From: Flavobacteriales bacterium | Lineage (GTDB): Bacteria > Bacteroidota > Bacteroidia > Flavobacteriales_C > GCA-002722245 | Direction: 5' to 3' | Assembly (NCBI GenBank): GCA_023251095.1 | Contig: JAHEZL010000015.1 | Coordinates: forward strand, 1-64,000 | DNA: 64,000 nucleotides | Shown here: positions 1-8,082 of the stretch, piece by piece | How the letters are laid out: the number at the start of each line of letters is the position of its first letter | Position numbering within the stretch: the first letter of the stretch is position 1 | Translations under genes and position numbers: made by a program | The notes under the pieces: model-generated | Told to the model about the DNA's origin: nothing | Databases searched by the model: none | The model's input: only the letters and a program-made list of their open reading frames with translations

Positions 1-85
1 ATTACTTAGACAAGCTTTTGCTATGGGGAAATATGAAAGAGAATATCAAAAAAATTATCAACCAATATTTGCAAATTAACACAGT

Positions 86-134
86 TCATTGCGAAATTTT
101 TGTACTCAAAAATGAAGCAAACTCATTTTTGATG
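86..134. repeat. dispersed intergenic repeat, copy 1
   Basis: About 49 bp (TTCATTGCGAAATTTTTGTA, then ACTCAAAAATGAAGCAAACT and CATTTTTGAT) closely match 34303-34354, allowing a few substitutions and single-base gaps. A shorter, weaker match lies at 34525-34552. All are non-coding and tens of kilobases apart, so this is a dispersed repeat of the chromosome, not part of a gene. Confidence 0.6.
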
Positions 135-140
135 ATGAGG

Positions 141-186
141 TTGCTTCGTCGTCCCTCCTCGCAATGACGTAGAGGGTGCAATGACG
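141..186. repeat. GCAATGACG-type short repeat
   Basis: The stretch reads TTGCTTCGTCGTCCCTCCTC followed by two direct copies of GCAATGACG (161-169 and 178-186). On the other strand this gives CGTCATTGCGAGGAGGGACG, a pattern I recall as a common intergenic repeat in bacterial genomes. It has no coding potential. Confidence 0.45.
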
Positions 187-229
187 AGTGTAGGTAGTGT
201 TACGTTTATGCTTGTATAAATGGAAGTAA

Positions 230-952
230 TTATTTCTTATCCCCCACCAAATTCACCCAATCTGCCGACATTTCATGAATCCCATTTTTTAAAACGCTTG
301 CCCATTGTTCAGTATAATGGCGCAAATCTTTTTCTTCAAAACGGTGTTGTTTGATGTTGAAGGAATCTTTTTCATAAATGAATACATCAATCGGATAACC
401 TACGTCGTTTGCGCAAACTTGAGTGGAATCAAAAGATAGTAATCCGGTTTTTAATGCGAATGGAATACCAACTTCTTTGGTGATAGATCTACTCAGAATA
501 GGTTTGCCATAACCTGAATTTCCAATGATCATAAAGGGTGCAGAAGCTCCTACTTCAATCCAATTCCCTTGAGGATAAATTAGGTACAAATGATGTTCCG
601 TATCACCTTCCATTTGTCCGCCGATAAGGGTGTGAATATTAAAATTTAATTTTGCCTCTTCTAAATAAGTTTTGTCTTCTTTGGCAACGCGGCGGATTTG
701 CTCGCTAAAAACATTCACTACTTTGAAAATTTTATCCATCGGTTCCGACTTTTCCGCCAGCACTTCTTTAAAGTAAGTCAGCGCTTTATCGCGTACAGAG
801 CGCAATCCCGAAGTCATTAAAAACAAAGAATTATTTCCTTCCTGATGGGTAAATAATTTTTTACCCATTGTGGTTTCTGTTCCTGAAGTGATACGTGTAT
901 CGGCAATTCCAACGATACCTTCTTTCAATTTTATTCCTAAGCAGTAAGTCAT
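230..952 (-). CDS. Anbu, proteasome-related Ntn-hydrolase subunit
   Basis: A 240-residue protein of the bacterial Anbu (ancestral beta subunit) branch of the proteasome/HslV superfamily. It begins MTYCLGIKLKEGIVGIADTR. Removal of Met1 would expose Thr2 as the N-terminal nucleophile, with Asp18 and Lys31 or Lys32 in the expected places for the Thr-Asp-Lys arrangement. Length and N-terminus fit the family, and there is no signal peptide, so it should act in the cytoplasm as a ring-shaped assembly. It is the last gene of a tight minus-strand operon; its ATG lies one base beyond the stop of the transglutaminase gene. Anbu genes are known to travel with exactly the three families found upstream. 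The natural substrate is not known, and proteolysis by Anbu is not firmly established. Confidence 0.9.
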   Translation of the reverse strand: MTYCLGIKLKEGIVGIADTRITSGTETTMGKKLFTHQEGNNSLFLMTSGLRSVRDKALTYFKEVLAEKSEPMDKIFKVVNVFSEQIRRVAKEDKTYLEEAKLNFNIHTLIGGQMEGDTEHHLYLIYPQGNWIEVGASAPFMIIGNSGYGKPILSRSITKEVGIPFALKTGLLSFDSTQVCANDVGYPIDVFIYEKDSFNIKQHRFEEKDLRHYTEQWASVLKNGIHEMSADWVNLVGDKK

Positions 953-953
953 T

Positions 954-1814
954 TTATTGTATTTGTTGCACGTTAACCTGATGTTCCGAGGATTGTTTAT
1001 TTGCAGATGAATTTACAACTCCTGAAACAGGTAAGCAATCATCATAATCATATCCGTGGCAAATTTTAACATAATTATGGTCACATAAAAGTTTATTTGT
1101 AGGATCTATTCCAACCCAGCCCATTTCAGGAATATGACATTCCACCCAGGCATGCAGTTGCGATGCTCCGCGTGTGCCTTCACCCTCGTGTAAGTAGCCG
1201 CTGGCGTAGCGTGCAGCAACACCATTACTTCGAAGCAAACCCAAAAACAAATGGGTAAAATCCTGACAAACACCTTTGCGTAAATTCAGTACTTCTGAAG
1301 CTTCTGTATTTGTGGTGGTAACACCGGAAATGAATTCAACAGTACTGTGCACCTGATCCCTTAGTGCAATAATTTTATCCAATAAATTTCCCTCGTTCAG
1401 CCATTGGAAATTTGCATTTTCCTGTGGAGATAAAAAAGTTTTCGGACGCAGTTTAGTGAGATGAATAAATTTGTAATTATCGATGATCCAGTCTGGCGAC
1501 GACAATATATTTTTTTCCTGATCAACAGGTAACGACAGTCGTTCAAAGGGATTGAGATCCGGCACATAAATCTGCACCGAATAAGAAACTTCCAGTGAAG
1601 TGAATTTATTGGTGCTTTTAAAATAAATTTCACTCACTTCTTTTTGTCGCGCGTTGCTGATCCACCAATCTCCTTCCACATTAGTGGAAAAAACAGGATT
1701 GTTGATTTGCACGCCCAGTGCGGCATAGGGGTGAATTAAAAATTTCAAATATGCGCCCCAAACCTGAGATGCGTAGGCATTATTTGCCTTGTATTCTAAT
1801 TTATAGTGTTGCAT
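954..1814 (-). CDS. transglutaminase-like cysteine protease of the Anbu cluster
   Basis: A 286-residue protein with an N-terminal beta-rich region (about 1-100, the bacterial transglutaminase N-terminal type) and a transglutaminase core. The catalytic triad is visible: Cys183 in GVCQDF, His221 in QLHAW and Asp237 in GIDPTNK. In bacteria such proteins usually act as peptidases or amidases rather than crosslinkers. No signal peptide is seen, so it is probably cytoplasmic. It is third in the four-gene operon, one base from its neighbours on both sides, which indicates translational coupling. Comparative-genomic work on the family suggests that the ATP-grasp and alpha-E proteins make or modify a peptide that this enzyme and Anbu then process. 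The substrate is unknown. Confidence 0.9.
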   Translation of the reverse strand: MQHYKLEYKANNAYASQVWGAYLKFLIHPYAALGVQINNPVFSTNVEGDWWISNARQKEVSEIYFKSTNKFTSLEVSYSVQIYVPDLNPFERLSLPVDQEKNILSSPDWIIDNYKFIHLTKLRPKTFLSPQENANFQWLNEGNLLDKIIALRDQVHSTVEFISGVTTTNTEASEVLNLRKGVCQDFTHLFLGLLRSNGVAARYASGYLHEGEGTRGASQLHAWVECHIPEMGWVGIDPTNKLLCDHNYVKICHGYDYDDCLPVSGVVNSSANKQSSEHQVNVQQIQ

Positions 1815-1815
1815 G

Positions 1816-2754
1816 TTAAAAGGAAAAATATTCTTCCACTAATTTATTCCCGATAAGATAAATATCATATTCGGTTTTTAGGATAAAGGAAGGTAAATCT
1901 TCGTTGATTTCCTCAATGGTAAGGTGTTTTAATCCGGAATATTTTTTGTTGGCTAAAAATTCTGCCGAATCTTTAGAAGGTGTTTTTGCATCGCTGATGA
2001 CGTGAATTTGCTGGGTTACTTTTCTGAGGCAACTCAGCACGGAGCGAGGAAATCTGTCATTGAGCAAGAGAAATTCCAGTGAGTCGTTTAAGTTTGGAGC
2101 ACGGCGGTAATGTTTTCTGCTCATGTCGAAAGACTCCAATCCGCGCAGCAAAGCAGCGAGCTGATGCGAGAGCAAAGAAATATTTTCTATTTCATTTCCA
2201 CGCAGTGTTTGAATGTCGTCCCACTTGGTTTTAATGGCGCGCAGAATTTGTGCGGCACGTTCCAGATAAATCCCCAGTTTAATAATCGACCACGCTTCGT
2301 TGTGCACCAAAGTGCCGTCCATCTGGCCTTTGATGATGGTGAGCTGTTCTATGGAGTTTTGCGTGAAGTCGAATAAAGCTTTGGTACGGTAAGCTTCCTG
2401 ATTGTAATTTAAAACGAAGTGGTAATATTTATTAATGGATTCCCACAATTCAGTACTGATGATATCCCTTGCGCCACGTGCGTTTTCGCGTGCATAGATG
2501 ATACTTGTGATAATGGAAGTCGGATTTTTTTTATCGAAAGCAACCGTTTGCAAAACATTTTGTTCATTGAAATCTTTCTTAGGCAAAGTCGCGCCATTCA
2601 TTCTCAAAATAGAATTCAGTACCAGTTGTTTTTTAATGAGAATAGGTGCATCCATCGCCGAAAAATAATTCACTTTGGTATAGCGCGCAGTGTGCTCTAT
2701 CCGCTCGAGGTAGCGGCCCATCCAAAATAAATTATTTGCAATTCGTGATAACAT
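1816..2754 (-). CDS. alpha-E domain protein (DUF403 family)
   Basis: A 312-residue, almost wholly alpha-helical protein starting MLSRIANNLFWMGRYLERIE, the hallmark opening of the alpha-E family. The conserved opening includes the NLFWMGRYLER helix, followed by several helices rich in Arg and Glu (for example the YARENARGARD segment). Alpha-E proteins occur with circularly permuted ATP-grasp enzymes, either fused or as adjacent genes, and are thought to help in peptide-bond formation or modification; no catalytic chemistry is proven. It lies nine bases after the ATP-grasp gene and one base before the transglutaminase gene, so the set is co-transcribed. It is full length for the family. Confidence 0.9.
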   Translation of the reverse strand: MLSRIANNLFWMGRYLERIEHTARYTKVNYFSAMDAPILIKKQLVLNSILRMNGATLPKKDFNEQNVLQTVAFDKKNPTSIITSIIYARENARGARDIISTELWESINKYYHFVLNYNQEAYRTKALFDFTQNSIEQLTIIKGQMDGTLVHNEAWSIIKLGIYLERAAQILRAIKTKWDDIQTLRGNEIENISLLSHQLAALLRGLESFDMSRKHYRRAPNLNDSLEFLLLNDRFPRSVLSCLRKVTQQIHVISDAKTPSKDSAEFLANKKYSGLKHLTIEEINEDLPSFILKTEYDIYLIGNKLVEEYFSF

Positions 2755-2763
2755 TTTTCTATT

Positions 2764-4218
2764 TTAAATCACCCAGGTGTCTTTTGAACCACCACCCTGA
2801 GATGAGTTTACAATTAAATTTCCTCGTTTTAAAGCAACGCGGGTTAAGCCGCCGGGCAATACATATTCTGTATTTTTTCCAAGCAAACAAAAGGTACGCA
2901 AATCAATGTGTCGCGATTCAATAATGTCTTCTCCTTCAATAAAAGTAGGATGAACCGATAGCGACATAATGGGCTGCGCGATATATTTTCTGCGGTTTTG
3001 CTGGATTTGTAATTTAACTTCGTTGATTTCTTCTTTTGTTAAAGTATTTCCGATAGAGATACCATAACCTCCGGATTCATCTACAGGTTTAACCACCAGT
3101 TTGTCTATGTTTTCCAAAACATATTTTAAATCGGCGTCTTCACCGCAGCGATAAGTTGGAACATTTTTAATGATTTGTTCTTCGCCTAAATAATACTTTA
3201 TGATTTCCGGCATGTAAGCATATACTGCTTTGTCATCGGCAACGCCTGTTCCCGGAGCATTCACCAAAGTAACATTGCCGGCAAGATAAGCGCTCATTAA
3301 GCCGGGAGTTCCCAAAACCGAATTAGGATTGAATAACAGCGGATCTAAAAAAGGATCGTCGATGCGGCGGTAAATCACATGAACTCTTTGTGAACCGTGA
3401 ATGGTTTTCATGTACACCACATCATTTTTCACAAACAAATCTCTTCCCTCTACCAGCTCAACACCCATGGTTTGTGCTAAAAAGGAATGTTCAAAGTAAG
3501 CGGAATTGTACATTCCCGGACTCAACACAACACAGTTGGGAGCGCTGTTTCCCGGACTCACCGATTGCAGCATCGTGAGTAATTTCTCAGGATAATGGAT
3601 GATGGGTTGAGGTTGACATTTGCTGAATAATTTCGGGAAAGTTTTTTTCAGTGTATTGCGATTCGCTAATACATAGCTCACTCCCGAAGGACAGCGCACA
3701 TTGTCTTCCAGCACATAATATTCACCGTCGCTGTGGCGAATTAAATCGGTTCCGGATATATGATTGTAAATGCCGCCGATGGGGTTAAATCCTTCCATTA
3801 CCGACAACATATTCACGCTGGAATAAATCAGTTCTTTCGGAACAACTCCGTCTTTCAGTATTTTTTTATCGTGGTATAAATCTTTTAAAAATTCATTGAT
3901 GGCGCGATTTCTTTGAAGGATACCTTTTTCAATTTTGGTCCATTCGTCGTGAGGAATGATGCGCGGAATAAAATCAAAAGGAAATATTTTTTCGGAACCC
4001 AATGGATTGTCGGAATAAACCGCGAAGGTAATTCCTTCATTAAAAAAAACAATTTTGGCTTCTTCGTTGAACTTGCAATAATCGTTGGTTTGGTATTGGG
4101 AAAATTGTTGTGATACAAGATTGTAGTGCGCTCGGACTTTCATTTCTTTCGAAACGAACTCATCGTAAACTCCATCTTTGGGTGTATACTCGGAATTAAA
4201 AAGTCGGCCTTGTTCCAA
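2764..4218 (-). CDS. circularly permuted ATP-grasp protein (DUF404/DUF407 type)
   Basis: A 484-residue member of the circularly permuted type 2 ATP-grasp family. Recognisable segments include PFDFIPRIIPHDEW and the following GILQRNRAINEFLKDLY, the GTDLIRHSDGEYYVLEDN nucleotide-site region, VHVIYRRIDDPFLDPL, and the C-terminal VVKPVDESGGYGI and FIEGEDIIESRHIDLRTF stretches. ATP-grasp enzymes ligate a carboxylate to an amine with ATP. This family is predicted to add amino acids to a peptide or protein, but no product is known. It is the promoter-proximal gene of the Anbu operon and precedes the alpha-E gene by nine bases. No signal peptide is present, so it is cytoplasmic. Confidence 0.9.
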   Translation of the reverse strand: MEQGRLFNSEYTPKDGVYDEFVSKEMKVRAHYNLVSQQFSQYQTNDYCKFNEEAKIVFFNEGITFAVYSDNPLGSEKIFPFDFIPRIIPHDEWTKIEKGILQRNRAINEFLKDLYHDKKILKDGVVPKELIYSSVNMLSVMEGFNPIGGIYNHISGTDLIRHSDGEYYVLEDNVRCPSGVSYVLANRNTLKKTFPKLFSKCQPQPIIHYPEKLLTMLQSVSPGNSAPNCVVLSPGMYNSAYFEHSFLAQTMGVELVEGRDLFVKNDVVYMKTIHGSQRVHVIYRRIDDPFLDPLLFNPNSVLGTPGLMSAYLAGNVTLVNAPGTGVADDKAVYAYMPEIIKYYLGEEQIIKNVPTYRCGEDADLKYVLENIDKLVVKPVDESGGYGISIGNTLTKEEINEVKLQIQQNRRKYIAQPIMSLSVHPTFIEGEDIIESRHIDLRTFCLLGKNTEYVLPGGLTRVALKRGNLIVNSSQGGGSKDTWVI

Positions 4219-4568
4219 TAGACTAAATTATTAATTAGATTCAACTAAGATAAAGATTTTACCAATCAAAACCCAGTAAAATATTTTTTCATGAGAATAT
4301 ATTTTTCTTTTCATGGCCTCATGCCTGCCTGTCGGCAGACAGGGAATATTCATTGTTGTTTGGTCCTTTTTAAGGAGAATGAATATTTCACCGGATAATT
4401 TTATGCCTTGGTAGAATTTAACAATAATATTTTCTTGTTCCTTAAGTGTAAATCCATTCGCCGGCATTTAAACAACATGACCTATTTATCAATACTTTAT
4501 GTAAACAAAATCTTGTGCTATAAACGCATAGTGATTAAATTTAACTAATTGATAATCAGATTTATAAC
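4219..4568. other. intergenic region between divergent genes
   Basis: This AT-rich stretch separates the Anbu operon (minus) from the beta-helix gene (plus) and should hold both promoters. It contains a small palindromic repeat (4325-4344). A 78-codon minus-strand frame at 4231-4467 runs through that repeat and resembles no family I know, so I do not call it a gene. The right part (about 4480-4565) is strongly AT-rich. Confidence 0.5.
4325..4344. repeat. short palindromic repeat CCTGTCGGCAGACAGG
   Basis: Within ATGCCTGCCTGTCGGCAGAC and the following AGGG, CCTGTC and GACAGG form a 6-bp stem around GGCA. GC-rich palindromes of this CCTGCCTGTCGGCAGACAGG type are scattered through many Bacteroidota genomes as intergenic repeats. 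Only this copy was noticed in the window. Confidence 0.55.
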
Positions 4569-4599
4569 TTGACACTGGCACGTTTTAGATGTATTATTG
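4569..4599 (+). promoter_or_regulatory. putative Bacteroidota promoter of the beta-helix gene
   Basis: TTG (4569-4571) and TATTATTG (4592-4599) are 20 bp apart, matching the Bacteroidota sigma-factor pattern (TTG near -33, TAnnTTTG near -7) with one mismatch. Transcription would begin near 4606. This argues against a TTG start codon at 4597 and for the ATG at 4636. Confidence 0.45.
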
Positions 4600-4635
4600 T
4601 GCGGGGGTATTCATAACACAAACTTTTGTATAAGT

Positions 4636-6498
4636 ATGAACATTATCAATAACCCGCTTCGTCGTTTTTTTATCCCTTTATTCTTCCTTATTTTTTTAAG
4701 CTTCAATGGCTATTCTGTGGTTTGGTATGTTAACGACAATGCCACTGCAGGAGATATTTATTGTTCGGCCGTTGGCAATGACGGAACAGGAACCGGCTCT
4801 TCATCGGCTCCATATTTAACAGTGACTTATGTGCTCAACAATAAAACTTTAGGAGCTAATGATATCGTTTACATTGACGCCGGGACTTATAATGAACGCT
4901 GGCTCATCAATTCGGATGCCGACGGCGGAACATCGGGACATCCTTTAAGTTTTATCGGAGCGGGAATTACTTTGAGTAAAAATATAGTGACCTCTGCTAT
5001 TGAAGCGGTATCTATTGGTAATGGTTCGGGAACAGGCAACAGTTATATCACCATTAAAAACATGTATTTCGAAACGCAAAACAGTGGAAGCAACACTGCT
5101 TATGTGGGGTCGAATACAACCAACATTATTTTTCATACCTGTTCTTTTAAAACAGTTGCCGCCGTTTCAGCAATGTTTTATCAGGCCGATAATTGCAAGG
5201 TGATTTCTTCGATAGTGAACACCAGCGGAAATGGATTGGAAATATACTTTGGTTCAGGAAATACTTTTGATGGCAATACCATCACCATGACTTCCAAAGC
5301 AACAGGGAACCGTCAGGGAGTTTTTATAGTCGGCACCGGCGCGGGTACCGATGTAGCCAACAACAACACAGTTTCCAGCAACAAAATCAGCGGCGGGAAT
5401 TATGGTTTGGATATTCAGCAGCAAGGCACCGGGAATGTTTGGCAAAACAATTATATATGGGATTGCGATTATGGAATTTTTGCTGATAACGGTGGTGTAA
5501 CACACGGTGCTAATACTTTTAAATTCAATTCCATCAGAGCCGATAAATATTGTATCCGCGGAGATTTTGCATCGTGGACCATTAAAAACAATATTTTCTA
5601 TCTCGTTGGAGGCACCGGCTACTACTGTGTTTATATGAACGATGCTTCCAATGATCCCACTACTTTAAATTACAATTTATATTACTATCCAACAGCAGGC
5701 GGACAAGCGGGGTATCGCAACGGCACATCGTATGCGGCTTTGGTGGCCAACTGGAGAAATGTTTTCAATAGCGATGAAGCCAATGGTTTAACGGGGAATC
5801 CTAATTTCAGCTCTTCTACTGTTTTGGATATTACTGCGGGATCGGCGGCCATTGATGTGGCAAATTCTGATGCGACAGTCACCGATGATGTGAGAAGAAA
5901 TCCTGCTTATATAAGAGCAAGCAGCAATCAGGACATCGGTGCTTTTGAATACAACAATGCCATATTACCCGTGCAATTACTGAACTTCACCGCTGTTTAT
6001 GATCCGGCAGGAAATAAAATAAAATGGACCACTGTTGCGGAAATCAACAACGATTATTTTACGCTGGAACGTTCTTATGATGGAATAACCTTCGTTACCA
6101 TTGCCATTGTGCAAGGCGCCGGGAATACCAATGCTATTGTGAATTACAGCTATACCGATACTGCTGAAAATGCAAGTGTGTTTTATTACAGATTAAAACA
6201 AACAGATTACAACGGTACTTTTTCGTATTCAAAAATTGTAGTGGTTGAAGGACAAGCGGAAGCAAAATCTGCTTTTTTACTTTATCCAAATCCTTCCGAC
6301 GGCAGTAAAATTTCGCTGTTGTTTGAGGTGCCCAACAATGAAAGCGCAGGTATCATTAAAGTATATAATGCGCTGGGACAGTTAATTCTTGTCTTTAATT
6401 CTGTTGGTTCTTATTCCTTTGAATTCAATGAAAATCTGGCTCGCGGGGTGTATTTCATCAGTTGGAACAATCAGAGTCAGAAGCTAATAGTTGAATAA
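4636..6498 (+). CDS. secreted right-handed beta-helix protein with T9SS type A sorting domain
   Basis: Starting at ATG 4636 the protein has 620 residues. The frame extends to a TTG at 4597, but that codon lies inside the likely -7 box, and the ATG gives a clean signal peptide (MNIINNPLRRFFIPLFFLIF and onward to about residue 28). Residues about 35-330 are repeats rich in Asn, Gly and Thr (for example NTITMTS, NNTVSSNKISGGNYG), typical of parallel beta-helix or pectate-lyase-like folds. Residues about 440-535 form a fibronectin-like module (LLNFTAVYD, YYRLKQTDYNGTFSYS), followed by a T9SS type A domain (LYPNPSDG, ALGQLI, GVYFISW). It should be exported and surface-attached or released. The substrate is not evident; polysaccharide binding or cleavage is a family-level guess. 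Confidence 0.8.
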   Translation: MNIINNPLRRFFIPLFFLIFLSFNGYSVVWYVNDNATAGDIYCSAVGNDGTGTGSSSAPYLTVTYVLNNKTLGANDIVYIDAGTYNERWLINSDADGGTSGHPLSFIGAGITLSKNIVTSAIEAVSIGNGSGTGNSYITIKNMYFETQNSGSNTAYVGSNTTNIIFHTCSFKTVAAVSAMFYQADNCKVISSIVNTSGNGLEIYFGSGNTFDGNTITMTSKATGNRQGVFIVGTGAGTDVANNNTVSSNKISGGNYGLDIQQQGTGNVWQNNYIWDCDYGIFADNGGVTHGANTFKFNSIRADKYCIRGDFASWTIKNNIFYLVGGTGYYCVYMNDASNDPTTLNYNLYYYPTAGGQAGYRNGTSYAALVANWRNVFNSDEANGLTGNPNFSSSTVLDITAGSAAIDVANSDATVTDDVRRNPAYIRASSNQDIGAFEYNNAILPVQLLNFTAVYDPAGNKIKWTTVAEINNDYFTLERSYDGITFVTIAIVQGAGNTNAIVNYSYTDTAENASVFYYRLKQTDYNGTFSYSKIVVVEGQAEAKSAFLLYPNPSDGSKISLLFEVPNNESAGIIKVYNALGQLILVFNSVGSYSFEFNENLARGVYFISWNNQSQKLIVE

Positions 6499-6528
6499 AA
6501 AAGGGGAAGATTTTAGTCTTCCCCTTTT
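6499..6528. terminator. bidirectional hairpin terminator
   Basis: AAAAGGGGAAGA (6499-6510) pairs perfectly with TCTTCCCCTTTT (6517-6528) around a 6-nt loop, with A and T runs on the flanks. It lies between two convergent genes and can end transcription from both sides. Confidence 0.85.
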
Positions 6529-6549
6529 CTGATGCTTAAAAAGTAATAT

Positions 6550-7911
6550 TTATTTCAGCACAATTTTCTTTGTCACCAAAGTATTGCCATTGTTGTCTTT
6601 CAGCGTAACAAAATAAACGCCTGCGCCGGTCCATGAGCTTAAATCGATGGAAGCTGTTTGCTGAGTAATTGCGGAATTATACACTTGTTGTGATTGTGCA
6701 TTGACGATGTTGATCGTGTAAGTATTGAAATACTGGAAATTCCCGAAATCAATGGTTAAATGATCTTTGGCCGGATTAGGGAAAATCTTTACCGACAGTT
6801 GATCCAGCAGATTGACTCCTGTTTTAAACTGAATGAAAAGAGTGTCTGTGGTATTCACATAAACAGTATCATGGAGGTAGGTAATATCATGAATATAAGT
6901 GGTGTCGTGGGTGTAAAGGGTATCATGCACAGTCCCTGCTTTTCCTGAAGAATCAACTTCCAGTGATACGTTGTCAGTAGTGTCCATACATTGATCAGAG
7001 GACACGATACATCTGAATACATCTTTATCCATGGAAAGTGCTACCACATTGATGTCCAATGTTGCACTTTGCGAATAAAAACAGTTGTTTGGAACATTGG
7101 TAAATCCATTTCCTGTATTGATTTGCCATTGGTAATTCAGGAATTTGTCTTTAGCGCCCACCCAGAACCAAGCGGTTCCACCGCCTTTCGCGTTATAATC
7201 TACAGGTTGTTGCGTGATAAAATTGTCGCAAGGATTTCCTTCGCTGCACAATATTTTTGCTTCCTGTGTAGACAAAGCCCTGTCGTAAATTCTGATGTCG
7301 TCAATTTTCCCCTGAAAAAATTGGTTGCCTGCCCATCGTGATGCACCAACGATGGTTTTACTCAAACCATCAACAGAATGCGCTAAGCCGGCGGTAGTCT
7401 GACTTAGCTCAAAGCAATCCAGATAAATTTTGGATGAGTTGGCTGTTTTTATCATCAAAACATGGTGCCATTCATTTTTAGTGATAGGTGCTTCTGCTCT
7501 TTGATATCCTAAAGCAAAAGTTACTTTATCCACTCCGCTTGAATTGATAACATTTACATAAGACAAGCCATTTACAACAGTAGAATAATCTGATGCATAA
7601 ATTACTCTGGCGGTAGTTTCAATCAAGGAGGTGTTGAACCAAAAACTAATGCTTCTTTCCGGAAGATCATAAGGGCTTTGTAAATCAATATAATTGCTGA
7701 TTCCATTGAAGGAGTATGCAGATTTCGGATTGTTAAAACGATCGGTAGTTAAGGAAGCTCCGGTAATTAGTCCGTTGGAACCTGATACTTTGTTATCGGC
7801 ATTTCCTGCAAAAGGAAAATAGCCCACTAAGCCCGAGTCGATATTGTTTTGAGAAAAAGCTGTATTTGTAAATAAAATAGCAGCAACAGAGAGAAGTAGC
7901 AATTGTTTCAT
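6550..7911 (-). CDS. secreted LamG-like/Ig-like protein with T9SS type A sorting domain
   Basis: A 453-residue exported protein. A signal peptide (MKQLLLLSVAAILFTNTAFS) is followed by a concanavalin/LamG-like domain at about 25-220 (GLVGYFPFAGNADN, SISFWFNT, WHHVLMI, GKIDDIRIYDRALS). An Ig-like module follows at about 225-325, and then a linker at about 328-358 made of five imperfect HDTxY repeats (HDTLY, HDTTY, HDITY, HDTVY, then TDTLF). The C-terminus is a T9SS type A domain (IFPNPAKDHLTIDF, GVYFVTLKDN). LamG domains usually bind glycans or proteins, so an adhesive role at the surface is likely but unproven. The gene stands alone and converges on the beta-helix gene with a shared terminator. 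Confidence 0.8.
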   Translation of the reverse strand: MKQLLLLSVAAILFTNTAFSQNNIDSGLVGYFPFAGNADNKVSGSNGLITGASLTTDRFNNPKSAYSFNGISNYIDLQSPYDLPERSISFWFNTSLIETTARVIYASDYSTVVNGLSYVNVINSSGVDKVTFALGYQRAEAPITKNEWHHVLMIKTANSSKIYLDCFELSQTTAGLAHSVDGLSKTIVGASRWAGNQFFQGKIDDIRIYDRALSTQEAKILCSEGNPCDNFITQQPVDYNAKGGGTAWFWVGAKDKFLNYQWQINTGNGFTNVPNNCFYSQSATLDINVVALSMDKDVFRCIVSSDQCMDTTDNVSLEVDSSGKAGTVHDTLYTHDTTYIHDITYLHDTVYVNTTDTLFIQFKTGVNLLDQLSVKIFPNPAKDHLTIDFGNFQYFNTYTINIVNAQSQQVYNSAITQQTASIDLSSWTGAGVYFVTLKDNNGNTLVTKKIVLK

Positions 7912-8082
7912 TAGCGCGTTTTTTTAGTAGTGGGAGCGAAAATAAATAAAAACTCAATACAAGTCAAAAGTTGATTTTTGCGATATTCTTTCTATTCTTT
8001 CTCTGTTTCATTGTACAGTCGGCAACTATCTTTATATTAGCGGGACGATCACAATCCGTAAACAAAAGAGACTTACAAGCAG

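Larger units (their letters stand above)
1..229. other. left-edge non-coding stretch
   Basis: No gene is supported here. A plus-strand frame is open from the left edge to a TGA at 165-167, but its second half lies in repeat sequence, so it could at most be the tail of a gene outside the window. The rest is downstream sequence of the minus-strand Anbu operon, with two short repeat elements described separately. No clear hairpin terminator is visible for that operon. Confidence 0.5.

Noticed and set aside
3-167. Plus-strand frame open from the left edge
   Set aside because: The second half lies in dispersed repeat sequence and the visible peptide matches nothing I know; at best the end of a gene outside the window.
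4231-4467. 78-codon minus-strand frame between the Anbu operon and the beta-helix gene
   Set aside because: It crosses a short palindromic repeat, has no family likeness and its C-terminus is simple hydrophobic sequence; probably chance.
4597-4635. TTG at 4597 as start of the beta-helix gene
   Set aside because: It falls inside the likely -7 promoter box and puts 13 extra residues before a good signal peptide; the ATG at 4636 is better.
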